The position numbers and the translations under genes were made by a program. 64,000 nt of DNA from Pelagibius sp. (GTDB taxonomy: Bacteria; Pseudomonadota; Alphaproteobacteria; Kiloniellales; Kiloniellaceae). The stretch is taken from NCBI RefSeq assembly GCF_028281305.1, contig NZ_JANQKD010000096.1:87696-151695 (forward strand), written 5' to 3'. The notes beneath the pieces are model-generated. The model did not search any database and was not told where the DNA came from. It was given only the letters and a program-made list of their open reading frames with translations. Below, piece after piece: positions 37,192 through 45,557 of the stretch (the stretch's first letter is position 1; each line of letters opens with the position of its first letter).

Positions 37192-37674
37192 ATGACCCCT
37201 GCCGCGCGCCTGGCCGCTGGCCTCTTTCTGACCGCTCTTGCCGCCCTCGCCCTCTGGGCCCTGCCCACCGCCGCTCAGGAGCAGGAAAGCCAAAAACTGG
37301 TGATCCCCCTCGCCGACCCTGAAGAAGGGCTGCGCCTTTTTGTCGGCAAGGGCTGCGTCGTCTGTCATGCGGTCAACGGCGTTGGCGGCAAAGCCGCCCC
37401 GGCCCTGGATGCCGACCCTGACGCGCCGTATCTGGACGTGCTCGACTTCACCGCGCGTATGTGGCGGGGCGCGCCGACCATGATCGTGCTGCAGGAAATG
37501 GAGATGGGCTACCAGATCGAGCTGACAGGCGAAGAGCTGGCGCACATTGCCGCCTTCGCCTCCAGTCCCGCCGTGCAGAGCCGGTTCAGCGACACCGACA
37601 TTCCGGAAGTCATCCGCGACTGGATGGTGGACGAGGTCTATCAGGAACTGGACCCCGACTACATGGCCCGCTAG
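37192..37674 (+). CDS. monoheme c-type cytochrome, exported
   Basis: The 160-residue protein has a signal peptide (cleavage near TAAQ) and one heme c motif CVVCH at residues 55-59, preceded by EGLRLFVGKG. A distal Met is likely in the segment MIVLQEMEMGY near residue 98-108. It would transfer electrons in the periplasm. AAGGATG lies upstream of the ATG. It is not in an operon with an obvious oxidase, but the cbb3 oxidase genes are 4.4 kb away. Confidence 0.88.
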   Translation: MTPAARLAAGLFLTALAALALWALPTAAQEQESQKLVIPLADPEEGLRLFVGKGCVVCHAVNGVGGKAAPALDADPDAPYLDVLDFTARMWRGAPTMIVLQEMEMGYQIELTGEELAHIAAFASSPAVQSRFSDTDIPEVIRDWMVDEVYQELDPDYMAR

Positions 37675-37719
37675 CACCTCCGGCTTCTACGGACAGACTT
37701 GCGGCAGACGTCTCTGCAG

Positions 37720-38418
37720 CTATGACGCGAAGGCGCAGGGCGCCTTGGCGCCGAAGCCGTCATGGAGGCCAAGCATCTGCCCGAACCACTCGGCCAGGGG
37801 GTCGCCGGGCTGCAGGACCGGCTCTCGCGACGAGCAGCGCGCCCACTGGAAGGCGCCGAAGACGATGTAGTCGGCAAAGCCCGGAGTCGCTCCGCCGAGG
37901 AATCCGGTGACCTTGAGGCAGGAGCGTAAAGGTACGAGGCAGGCATCCAAGGCCTTCAAGTGGTCCGCGCGCGGCTCGCAGTAATCCTCCAGGCTTTTCC
38001 CCAGTGCCGCCTCGCGGCTCTGGCGAAAGTAGGTCGCGTCCTCCGGCGTCAGGACCTGGACGATGTCGGCCAGGATCAGGCGCGCAAGAGCCGGGTGCAG
38101 CTGGGTCTCGCACCAGCGCTTGATAAAGAACCCGGCCGCGCGGGCCTGGGCGCCGTCAAAGAGCGCCGGCCGTTCCGGATAGGTTTCGTCCAGGTAAAGC
38201 GCGATGTCCCAGGAGTCGGTGACGAGCCGCTCGCCGTCCACGAGTACCGGCACACGCTCCTGACCGGAGAACGCGATGACGTGCTTTTCCGTGAAGCGCC
38301 AGGGAATAGTCTCGACCGGCAGGCCCTTGTGCGCCAGCGCCATCTTGATGCGCCAGCAATAGGGGCTGAAGCGCACTGCCGGGTCCTTTCCAGCCAGGTC
38401 ATACATCTTCAGGCTCAC
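37720..38418 (-). CDS. glutathione S-transferase family protein
   Basis: The 232-residue protein has a thioredoxin-like N-terminal domain (RFSPYCWRIKMALAHKGLP, then VPVLVDGERLVTDSWDIALYLDETYP with the glutathione-binding Asp-Ser) and a helical C-terminal domain. The SPYC motif suggests a Cys- or Ser-type enzyme. The start is a GTG at 38418 with GGAGGAGA 7 bases upstream. It is downstream of the MerR-family regulator gene on the same strand, separated by 133 bp. Confidence 0.88.
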   Translation of the reverse strand: MSLKMYDLAGKDPAVRFSPYCWRIKMALAHKGLPVETIPWRFTEKHVIAFSGQERVPVLVDGERLVTDSWDIALYLDETYPERPALFDGAQARAAGFFIKRWCETQLHPALARLILADIVQVLTPEDATYFRQSREAALGKSLEDYCEPRADHLKALDACLVPLRSCLKVTGFLGGATPGFADYIVFGAFQWARCSSREPVLQPGDPLAEWFGQMLGLHDGFGAKAPCAFAS

Positions 38419-38551
38419 GCGCCATCTCCTCCGCTCCCGTAACGACGGGCCGCAGTGTCGCAGTTGAGGACAGCGAGAAAAAGAGGGGCAGGAGCAGGAC
38501 CGGCAGCATGGCCCCGCCCCCGCCTGCCGGAGCGCGAGGTCCGGCCCTCCT

Positions 38552-39331
38552 TCAGCCTTCATCCTCCTGGCGGGCCGCATAGGCTTTCATGGCCGTGGTC
38601 AGGTAGGCGGTGAAGCCTTCGGCCAGGGCCTCGTAACGCTTCGTGAAGTCCGGATGCGACTGGTAGAGATCCGCCAGACTGGCATAGTCTTCGGGCGCGC
38701 AGGGCCGCCCCCACATAGCGGCGATCCAGTCATGGTGCCGCTTGAGAAGCGGGTCGAGAACATCGGAGTCCGCTGCTATGCCGTGCTCGAGCTTTCTCAC
38801 CAGACCGGCTTCGAGATCGGCCAGTTCCGCCATGGCGGCGGCCTTTTCCTGCTCAGACTTGGCCTGGAAGTGCTTCCGGCTGCCTGCGACGATATCGGCC
38901 ATGTCACCGCCGTAATGCTCGGTCAGCCACTGTTCATAGGCGCGCTGCCGTTCCGGCGGGAAGCCAACGTAGAGTTCCTTTACCTTCACTGCCCTATCTC
39001 CTTTCAATCTGGCGATCGTGCGGTCGACCGTCCTGATAAGTTGGCGATAGCGCTCGGCCGCCAGAATCAGCTTGGCCCTGTGCTCTTCAAGTGCCGACAC
39101 ATGGTCGAAGTCGGGCCGGTCCAGAAGTTCGGCAATCTGCGCCAAAGGCAGGCCGAACTCCCGGTAGAAGAGAATCTGCTGCAGCCGCAGCAGTTCCTCT
39201 TCGCCGTAGTAGCGGTACCGGTTCTCGCCAATCAGCGCAGGCGTCAGAAGCCCGATGTCGTGGTAGTGGTGCAGCGTCCTGACGGACACTCCGGCCAGCT
39301 TTGCCACCTCCTTCACCGTGAACTTCCGCAT
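38552..39331 (-). CDS. TipA-like MerR family transcriptional regulator with TipAS domain
   Basis: The 259-residue protein has a MerR DNA-binding domain (MRKFTVKEVAKLAGVSVRTLHHYHDIGLLTP at the start), a coiled-coil dimer helix (about 75-115) and a C-terminal TipAS domain (about 140-250, with EQWLTEHYGGDMADIV and DPLLKRHHDWIAAMWG). TipA regulators sense thiopeptide or other cyclic antibiotics in a helical pocket. GGAGG lies 8 bases before the ATG at 39331, favoured over a GTG 9 bases earlier. Its promoter has the stretched spacer and dyad typical of MerR activation. Confidence 0.93.
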   Translation of the reverse strand: MRKFTVKEVAKLAGVSVRTLHHYHDIGLLTPALIGENRYRYYGEEELLRLQQILFYREFGLPLAQIAELLDRPDFDHVSALEEHRAKLILAAERYRQLIRTVDRTIARLKGDRAVKVKELYVGFPPERQRAYEQWLTEHYGGDMADIVAGSRKHFQAKSEQEKAAAMAELADLEAGLVRKLEHGIAADSDVLDPLLKRHHDWIAAMWGRPCAPEDYASLADLYQSHPDFTKRYEALAEGFTAYLTTAMKAYAARQEDEG

Positions 39332-39354
39332 CGTCTGCACCTCCGCGAGGAGGT

Positions 39355-39385
39355 CAGATAGGCCCTCACGCTACGTGAGGGTCAA
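39355..39385 (-). promoter_or_regulatory. MerR-type promoter with operator dyad, upstream of the TipA-like gene
   Basis: On the minus strand TTGACC (39385-39380) and TATCTG (39360-39355) are separated by 19 bp, longer than the usual 17. The spacer region carries a perfect 8-bp inverted repeat, CCCTCACG-CTA-CGTGAGGG (39363-39381). This is the layout of MerR-controlled promoters, where the regulator untwists the spacer. Predicted RNA start is near 39348, about 17 bases before the ATG, so autoregulation is likely. Confidence 0.8.
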
Positions 39386-39441
39386 GGGCTCGGAAGGGAC
39401 TTCTTTGGATGGCCTGCCCGGCGGGTACCGCAGTCAGCGGA

Positions 39442-41655
39442 TCATCCGCCTGCCGCGGCAACCGTCTCGGCCGGCTGGCCGCTTTCCGCGCCGCAGACCG
39501 TCAGGGCGAAGGCATAGGCCAGAGCCACCTCGTTGAGCTTGTCAAAGCGGCCGGCCGCCCCGGCGTGCCCTGCCGTCATGTTTGTCTTCAGGAACAGCGG
39601 GTTGCGGTCGGTCTTCACGGCCCGCAGCTTCGCCACCCACTTGGCCGGCTCCCAATAGGTCACCCGCGGATCGGTCAGGCCGGCCGTGACCAGAATCGGC
39701 GGATAGTCCTGCGCCGCCACGTTGTCGTAGGGCGAGTAGGCGGCGATGGTTGCGTAGGCCTGCGCATCCTCAATGGGGTTGCCCCATTCCGGCCACTCCG
39801 GCGGCGTCAGCGGCAGTTCCTTGTCGCACATCGTGGTCAGGACATCGACGAAGGGCACCTCGGCGATGACCGCGCCGAACAGCGCAGGCGCCATGTTGAC
39901 CGCGGCCCCCACCAGCAGCCCGCCGGCCGAGCCGCCGTGGGCGACGATACGGCCCTTGCGGGTCAGCCCGCGCGCGACCAATGCCTCGCCGGCGGCAATG
40001 AAATCCAGGAAGGTGTTGGTTTTCTTTTCCAGCTTGCCGTCAAGGTACCAGCCATAGCCCTTGTCGGTGCCGCCACGGACATGGGCGATCGCATAGATGA
40101 AACCGCGATCGATGAGGCTGAAGCGGTTGGTGGAGAAGCCCGCCGGAATGGCATGGCCGTAGGATCCGTAGCCGTAAAGCAGCAGCGGGGCCGAGCCGTC
40201 CAGCGGGGTGGACTTGTGCCGCACCAGGGAGACCGGCACCTCCGCGCCGTCGTGGCTCTTCGCGAGAAAGCGCTCGCTCACATAGTCGGAAGGGTCGTGT
40301 CCGCTCGGCACCTCCTGCTCCTTCAGGAGCTGTCGGCTGCGCTGCGCCATGTCGTAGTCGTAGGTCCGCACCGGCGTGGTCAGCGAGCTGTAGACGAAAC
40401 GCAGCGTCGCCGTGTCGTAGAGGTAGCCGTGCAGCAGTCCCAGGGAGTAGGCCTCCTCGTCGAAGGAGATCGTGTGCTCGCTGCCGTCGGCCATGGCGGT
40501 GACGATGGCCTGCGGCACACCGTTCACGCGCTCAAGGCGGACGAGGTAGTCCTTGAAGGCCAGGAGACTGAGAACGAGGCGCCCGGGGCGGTGCGGTACC
40601 AGGTCCTGCCAGGCATCGCGCCCTGCATCGTCGAGCGGCGCCTCGGCAATTTTGAAGTCGATGGCCCCGTCGGCATTGGTGAGAATCAGGAAGCGGTCGC
40701 CCTGATCGCTCACAGAGTACTCGACGCCGCTGTCCCGCGGCGCCAGAAGACGCGCGTCCTCCTCCGGCCGATCCGCCGGCACCACCCGCACCTCGGAGGT
40801 CGTGTGGTCATGGGCGGATATGATGATGAAGCGACGGCTTTCGGTGACGCCCAGGCCGATGAAGAAACCGGGATCGGGCTCCGCATAGACCAGGACGTCC
40901 TCCGCGGGGTCGCTTCCCAGGCGGTGGCGAAAGACTTTCGAGGGCCGGTGCTCCGCGTCCAAGGTCACATAGAAGAGGGTCTGGCCGTCGTTCGCCCAGG
41001 CGATGGCCCCCTGAGCGCCGGTGATGCTCTCTTTGAGCTGCGTGCCGGTTTCCAGGTCTTTGACGTTGATCACATACTGCTCTGACCCGTTGCGGTCGGC
41101 GGCATAGGCGAGGAAGCGGTGGTCCGGGCTGTGCTCGCAGGAAGCGACGCGAAAAAACGTCTCCCCTTCCGCCTCGCGGTTGCCGTCCAGCAGGACCTCC
41201 TCGACATCGCCGCCGGTCGCCTTGCGGCAGAACAGGGGGTGCTGGCCGCCGATCTCAAAGCGATGATAGTAGGCAAAGGCTCCGTCCGGGCTCGGCACCG
41301 AGCTGTCGTCTTCCTTCAGCCGAGCCTTCATCTCCTCGAACAGGGTCTTCTGAAGCGCTTCGGTCGCGGCCATTCCCGTCTTGGTGAAGGCGTTCTCTGC
41401 CTCCAGATAGGCACGGATGTCGGAGCCCAGCGCGGCAGGATCGGTCATGACCTCGCGCCAGTTGTCCGCCCGCAGCCAGGCATAGGGATCCTCACGCACG
41501 ATGCCGTGCAATGTGATCTGCTTGGGATGCCTGGGGGCGACCGGGGGGGCAACCGGTGCGCTAAGCGGCCCCGGCTGACCGGCTTCCGCCTCGTTGTTTC
41601 CCGACGAGTCGTTCCTCGGGGCTTGATTGTCTTTTGCGGGCACCTTGCGGTTCAC
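39442..41655 (-). CDS. oligopeptidase B (S9A prolyl oligopeptidase family)
   Basis: The 737-residue serine peptidase has an N-terminal beta-propeller and a C-terminal alpha/beta-hydrolase. The N-terminal segment REDPYAWLRADNWREVM and the catalytic GGSAGGLLVGAAVN (Ser nucleophile), with later DPRVTYWEPAKWVAKLR and NMTAGHAG (catalytic His), fit oligopeptidase B, which cleaves after Arg and Lys in short peptides. The first 35 residues are low-complexity. The start is a GTG at 41655 with a weak site, so a later start is possible. It is an independent unit. Confidence 0.92.
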   Translation of the reverse strand: MNRKVPAKDNQAPRNDSSGNNEAEAGQPGPLSAPVAPPVAPRHPKQITLHGIVREDPYAWLRADNWREVMTDPAALGSDIRAYLEAENAFTKTGMAATEALQKTLFEEMKARLKEDDSSVPSPDGAFAYYHRFEIGGQHPLFCRKATGGDVEEVLLDGNREAEGETFFRVASCEHSPDHRFLAYAADRNGSEQYVINVKDLETGTQLKESITGAQGAIAWANDGQTLFYVTLDAEHRPSKVFRHRLGSDPAEDVLVYAEPDPGFFIGLGVTESRRFIIISAHDHTTSEVRVVPADRPEEDARLLAPRDSGVEYSVSDQGDRFLILTNADGAIDFKIAEAPLDDAGRDAWQDLVPHRPGRLVLSLLAFKDYLVRLERVNGVPQAIVTAMADGSEHTISFDEEAYSLGLLHGYLYDTATLRFVYSSLTTPVRTYDYDMAQRSRQLLKEQEVPSGHDPSDYVSERFLAKSHDGAEVPVSLVRHKSTPLDGSAPLLLYGYGSYGHAIPAGFSTNRFSLIDRGFIYAIAHVRGGTDKGYGWYLDGKLEKKTNTFLDFIAAGEALVARGLTRKGRIVAHGGSAGGLLVGAAVNMAPALFGAVIAEVPFVDVLTTMCDKELPLTPPEWPEWGNPIEDAQAYATIAAYSPYDNVAAQDYPPILVTAGLTDPRVTYWEPAKWVAKLRAVKTDRNPLFLKTNMTAGHAGAAGRFDKLNEVALAYAFALTVCGAESGQPAETVAAAGG

Positions 41656-42073
41656 TCCGTTGTCTTACGTTAACCCAACCTACGCGGCTCGGCCTTGCCT
41701 CTGGCCCGGGTCCGGCCTGAAGGGCCCGCCCCAGCGGGATCTGCCCTCCGAGGTCTGACCCGCCAACCGCTTGTCTTTACTGGCTTTTGTACAGCTTGCC
41801 GCGCGGCCTTGTGACGCATGGCGCAAAGAGCAGCCGGAAGATTAGCATTCCCTGAGACCGCGGCCTTCCCCGAAGTCTACCGCAGCTTATGTGGCTTTGA
41901 CCTGGATCAATGGCAAGCTTGAGCGAGACTGTCATGAAAAACCTGAAAGGGTCGGTGGTCGCCGACGCTGGAGGGGGGATTGCGACGTCGTCGAACCGGC
42001 GGCGCCAAGAGTGTCAGAGCACCTTCAGCTGCGGTCATCGCCGGACCAGAACACGTCACTACTGGGGCACTCC
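41656..42073. other. long upstream region of the cbb3 oxidase operon
   Basis: About 420 bp separate oligopeptidase B from ccoN. It contains the FNR-type box at 41897. If RNA starts about 41 bp after the box centre, the ccoN leader is about 130 nt. I see no terminator or RNA family in it. Confidence 0.5.
41897..41910 (+). promoter_or_regulatory. FNR/FixK-type box upstream of ccoN
   Basis: TTGAC-CTGG-ATCAA is a near-perfect match to the FNR/FixK consensus TTGAT-N4-ATCAA, one base different. It is centred 170 bp before the ccoN start, so oxygen-limited activation of the oxidase operon from a promoter near 41945 is likely. Confidence 0.8.
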
Positions 42074-43738
42074 ATGAACAGCGCGAGCGAGGTCAAGGCT
42101 ACCTCACCACTCACCTATGGTCTGGGCCTGATTCTGGCCGCCGGCGGCCTGATGGGCCTATTCCTCGTTGCCAACGCGCGAGACGGGGCAATCGCCCTGC
42201 ACGGCTATCTCTTCGTCGCCTTCTGCACGCTTGGCGTCTTCTGGATGATCAAGCGCCACTACGACGGCGCCGATCCGATCGCGCGCGAGGAAGGCGGCGT
42301 TCTCTACAACGACGGTGTCGTCCGCGCCGGCTGCATCGCCTCCCTGTTCTGGGGGATCGTCGGGTTCCTGGCCGGGCTGGTGATCGCGCTGCAGCTGGCC
42401 TACCCGGCGCTCAACCTCGACCTGCCCTGGACGAACTTCGGGCGGCTGCGCCCGGTACACACCTCGGCGGTGATCTTCGCCTTCGGCGGTAACGTCCTGC
42501 TCGCGACCTCGTTCCACGTCGTCCAGCGCACCTGCAAGGCACGGCTGGCCGGCGACTGGGCACCCTGGTTCGTCTTCTGGGGCTATCAGCTCTTCATCGT
42601 CATGGCGGCCAGCGGCTACGTGCTGGGTGTCACCCAGTCGAAGGAATATGCGGAGCCGGAGTGGTACGTCGATCTCTGGCTGACCATCGTCTGGGTCGTC
42701 TACCTGCTGGTCTTCCTCGGCACGCTGATGAAGCGGCGCGAGCCCCACATCTACGTCGCCAACTGGTTCTACCTGGCCTTCATCGTGACCATCGCGATGC
42801 TGCACATCGTCAACAACCTGGCACTGCCGGTCTCCCTGACCGGCGCCAAGAGCTACCAGCTCTTTGCCGGGGTGCAGGACGCGCTGACCCAATGGTGGTA
42901 CGGCCACAACGCGGTGGGCTTCTTCCTGACCGCCGGTTTCCTGGGCATCATGTACTACTTCGTGCCGAAGCAGGCGAACCGGCCGGTCTATTCCTACCGC
43001 CTGTCGATCGTGCACTTCTGGTCGCTGATCTTCCTCTACATCTGGGCCGGCCCGCACCACCTGCACTACACCGCTCTGCCGGACTGGGCGCAGACCCTGG
43101 GCATGACCTTCTCGATCATGCTGTGGATGCCCTCCTGGGGCGGCATGATCAACGGCCTGATGACGTTGTCGGGCGCCTGGGACAAGCTGCGCACCGACCC
43201 GGTCCTGCGCATGCTGGCGGTCTCGGTGGCCTTCTACGGCATGAGCACCTTCGAGGGTCCGGTGATGTCCATCAAGGCCGTGAACTCGCTGAGCCACTAC
43301 ACCGACTGGACCGTCGGCCACGTGCACTCCGGTGCGCTCGGCTGGGTCGGCTTCGTCAGCTTCGGTGCCATCTACTACCTCGTGCCCAAGCTCTGGCACC
43401 GCACGCGGCTCTATTCGGTCAATCTGGTCAGCCTCCACTTCTGGGTCGCGACCATCGGCATCGTGCTCTACATCACTGCGATGTGGGTCTCCGGCATCCT
43501 GCAGGGTCTCATGTGGCGGGCCTACGACAGCCTCGGCTTCCTGGAGTTCTCCTTCGTCGAGACGGTGGAAGCGATGCACCCCTTCTATGTGATCCGTGCC
43601 CTGGGCGGCGCCCTCTATCTGCTGGGTGCTCTGATCATGGTCTACAACTGCTGGCGGACCATCCGCGGCGATCTGAAGGAGGAGAAGGTCGCCGGCCTTC
43701 CCGCCGCAGCGCCGCAGCCGGCCGCAGCCGCGCAGTAA
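42074..43738 (+). CDS. ccoN: cytochrome c oxidase cbb3-type subunit I
   Basis: The 554-residue catalytic subunit has about 12-14 membrane segments and the heme and copper ligands of cbb3 oxidases: [15 protein letters not shown] (low-spin heme His), [22 protein letters not shown] (Cu His and the Tyr cofactor area), [15 protein letters not shown] (Cu His pair) and [11 protein letters not shown] (heme b3/b His). It reduces O2 to water in the inner membrane with high oxygen affinity. The ATG at 42074 is chosen although the frame is open to 41891. The C-terminal tail is Ala/Pro-rich. Confidence 0.97.
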   Translation: MNSASEVKATSPLTYGLGLILAAGGLMGLFLVANARDGAIALHGYLFVAFCTLGVFWMIKRHYDGADPIAREEGGVLYNDGVVRAGCIASLFWGIVGFLAGLVIALQLAYPALNLDLPWTNFGRLRPVHTSAVIFAFGGNVLLATSFHVVQRTCKARLAGDWAPWFVFWGYQLFIVMAASGYVLGVTQSKEYAEPEWYVDLWLTIVWVVYLLVFLGTLMKRREPHIYVANWFYLAFIVTIAMLHIVNNLALPVSLTGAKSYQLFAGVQDALTQWWYGHNAVGFFLTAGFLGIMYYFVPKQANRPVYSYRLSIVHFWSLIFLYIWAGPHHLHYTALPDWAQTLGMTFSIMLWMPSWGGMINGLMTLSGAWDKLRTDPVLRMLAVSVAFYGMSTFEGPVMSIKAVNSLSHYTDWTVGHVHSGALGWVGFVSFGAIYYLVPKLWHRTRLYSVNLVSLHFWVATIGIVLYITAMWVSGILQGLMWRAYDSLGFLEFSFVETVEAMHPFYVIRALGGALYLLGALIMVYNCWRTIRGDLKEEKVAGLPAAAPQPAAAAQ

Positions 43739-43748
43739 GGAGGCAATC

Positions 43749-44474
43749 ATGGCATTCAAACACGCCGTCATCGAAAAGAACTCGATCCTCCTGCTGGTGC
43801 TGACGCTGCTGGTGGTCTCCGTCGGCGGCCTGGTCGAAATCGCGCCGCTGTTCTATCTCGAAAGCACGATCGAGAAGGTGAAGGGCATGCGGCCCTACAG
43901 CCCGCTGGAACTGGTCGGCCGCAACATCTACATCCGCGAAGGCTGCTACAACTGCCACAGCCAGATGGTGCGTCCGCTGCGCGACGAGCAGGAGCGCTAC
44001 GGCCACTACTCGCTGGCGGCCGAGAGCATGTACGACCATCCCTTCCAATGGGGCTCCAAGCGCACCGGGCCGGATCTGGCACGGGTCGGCGGACGCTACT
44101 CCGACGACTGGCATGTGGCGCACATGAACGACCCGCGCTCGGTGGTGCCGGAGTCGATCATGCCGGGCTATCCCTTCCTGGCCGAGACGACGCTGGACGT
44201 CCGCTTCATCGCCGACCACCTGCGCGCCAACCGCGGGGTCGGGGTCCCCTACAGCGACGAGATGATCGAGGCGGCGGAGGCGGATCTGCTGGCCCAGGTC
44301 ACGCCGGACACCGACGCGGCCGACGCGCTGCTGGAACGCTATCCCGGCGCGAAGGTGGCCAACTTCGATGGCAATCCCGAGCTGACCGAATTGGACGCGA
44401 TGATCGCCTATCTGCAGATGTTGGGCACACTGGTCGACTTCGAGACCTACGAGCCCGAAGCGAACTACCGCTAG
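43749..44474 (+). CDS. ccoO: cytochrome c oxidase cbb3-type subunit II
   Basis: The 241-residue monoheme subunit is anchored by an N-terminal membrane helix (about residues 11-35) and has a periplasmic heme c domain with CYNCH at residues 66-70 and a distal Met probably in SIMPGYPFL. It passes electrons from CcoP to CcoN. AAGGAGG lies upstream of the ATG, 10 bp after ccoN. Confidence 0.97.
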   Translation: MAFKHAVIEKNSILLLVLTLLVVSVGGLVEIAPLFYLESTIEKVKGMRPYSPLELVGRNIYIREGCYNCHSQMVRPLRDEQERYGHYSLAAESMYDHPFQWGSKRTGPDLARVGGRYSDDWHVAHMNDPRSVVPESIMPGYPFLAETTLDVRFIADHLRANRGVGVPYSDEMIEAAEADLLAQVTPDTDAADALLERYPGAKVANFDGNPELTELDAMIAYLQMLGTLVDFETYEPEANYR

Positions 44475-44485
44475 GAGGCCGCGCG

Positions 44486-44647
44486 ATGACACCCGACTCG
44501 ACCTACGAAAAAGTCGCGGAGTTCGCCGCCACCTACGGCCTGCTCTATCTCATGGTGCTGTTCGCGGGCGTGCTGGTTTACGCCTTCTGGCCCAAGAACA
44601 AGAAGAAATTCGAAGAAGCGGCGCGCCGCCCGCTTGAGGAGGACTGA
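44486..44647 (+). CDS. ccoQ: cbb3-type cytochrome oxidase small subunit IV
   Basis: The 53-residue protein has a single membrane helix (GLLYLMVLFAGVLVYAFWP) followed by a basic-acidic tail (KNKKKFEEAARRPLEED). CcoQ stabilises the oxidase or affects the CcoP contact. It sits between ccoO and ccoP with TAGGAGG ahead of the ATG at 44486. Confidence 0.93.
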   Translation: MTPDSTYEKVAEFAATYGLLYLMVLFAGVLVYAFWPKNKKKFEEAARRPLEED

Positions 44648-44649
44648 TC

Positions 44650-45519
44650 GTGGCCGACAACAAAGAAGTCGATCAGATTTCCGGGGTCGAGACCACCGGA
44701 CACGAGTGGGATGGGATCAAGGAACTGAACAATCCCCTGCCCCGCTGGTGGCTCTGGACCTTCTACGCGACCTGCCTCTGGGCCTTTGCCTATTGGATCG
44801 TGATGCCGGCCTGGCCGCTGATCAGCAGCCACACCGCCGGTGTGCTGGGCTACTCCTCGCGCGAGCAGCTGGCCAAGACCGTAGCCACGGCGCGCGAGGC
44901 GCAGAGCGTCTACCTGAACCGCATCGAGGACGCCTCCCTGGAGGAGATCGTCGCCGACAGCGAGCTTCTGGAGTTCGCCCTGGCCGGCGGCGGATCGGCC
45001 TTCGCCGTCAACTGCTCGCAATGCCACGGGCGCGGCGCGGCCGGCTACGTCGGCTATCCGAACCTCAATGACGACGACTGGATCTGGGGCGGCAGCCTGG
45101 AGGCAATCAGCCACGCCATCCACTTCGGCATCCGTTCGGATCATGAAGAGACCCGCTTCAACGAGATGCCGGCCTACGGCCGCGACGAACTTCTGACGCG
45201 CGAGGAAATCAACGACGTCGCCGAGTACGTCCTCGCGCTCTCCGGGAGCGGGGAAGACGCCGCGGCGGCGGCACGGGGCGAGGTAACCTTCGCCGAGCAA
45301 TGCAGTGCCTGCCATATGGAAAACGGCGAAGGCAATTACGAACTGGGGGCGCCGAACCTGTCTGATGCCATCTGGCTCTACGGCGGCGACAAGAGCGCTG
45401 TGGTGGAATCCATCACCAACAGCCGTGCCGGCATGATGCCGGCCTGGACCGGTCGTCTCGACGAGGCGACCATCAAGCAACTGGCAGTCTACGTTCACTC
45501 CCTCGGGGGCGGTGAGTGA
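44650..45519 (+). CDS. ccoP: cytochrome c oxidase cbb3-type subunit III (diheme)
   Basis: The 289-residue subunit has the CcoP signature HEWDGIKELNNPLPRWWLWTFY, one membrane helix (about residues 35-57) and two heme c motifs, CSQCH (122-126) and CSACH (218-222). It accepts electrons from soluble cytochromes. The start is a GTG at 44650, two bases after the ccoQ stop, with GAGGAGG inside the ccoQ end. Confidence 0.97.
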   Translation: MADNKEVDQISGVETTGHEWDGIKELNNPLPRWWLWTFYATCLWAFAYWIVMPAWPLISSHTAGVLGYSSREQLAKTVATAREAQSVYLNRIEDASLEEIVADSELLEFALAGGGSAFAVNCSQCHGRGAAGYVGYPNLNDDDWIWGGSLEAISHAIHFGIRSDHEETRFNEMPAYGRDELLTREEINDVAEYVLALSGSGEDAAAAARGEVTFAEQCSACHMENGEGNYELGAPNLSDAIWLYGGDKSAVVESITNSRAGMMPAWTGRLDEATIKQLAVYVHSLGGGE

Positions 45520-45526
45520 CGTGGTG

Positions 45527-45544
45527 ACCAAGGGTAGCCTTGGT
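45527..45544. other. small inverted repeat between ccoP and ccoG
   Basis: ACCAAGG (45527-45533) and CCTTGGT (45538-45544) form a perfect 7-bp stem with a 4-base loop just after the ccoP stop. There is no T-tract. It could act as a partial block between the structural and assembly genes. Confidence 0.45.
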
Positions 45545-45557
45545 ATGAGGAGAGATC

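Noticed and set aside
41934..42077. Small upstream frame of 47 codons ending in ATGA overlap with ccoN
   Set aside because: It has no clear ribosome site and looks like non-coding composition; the overlap is probably chance.
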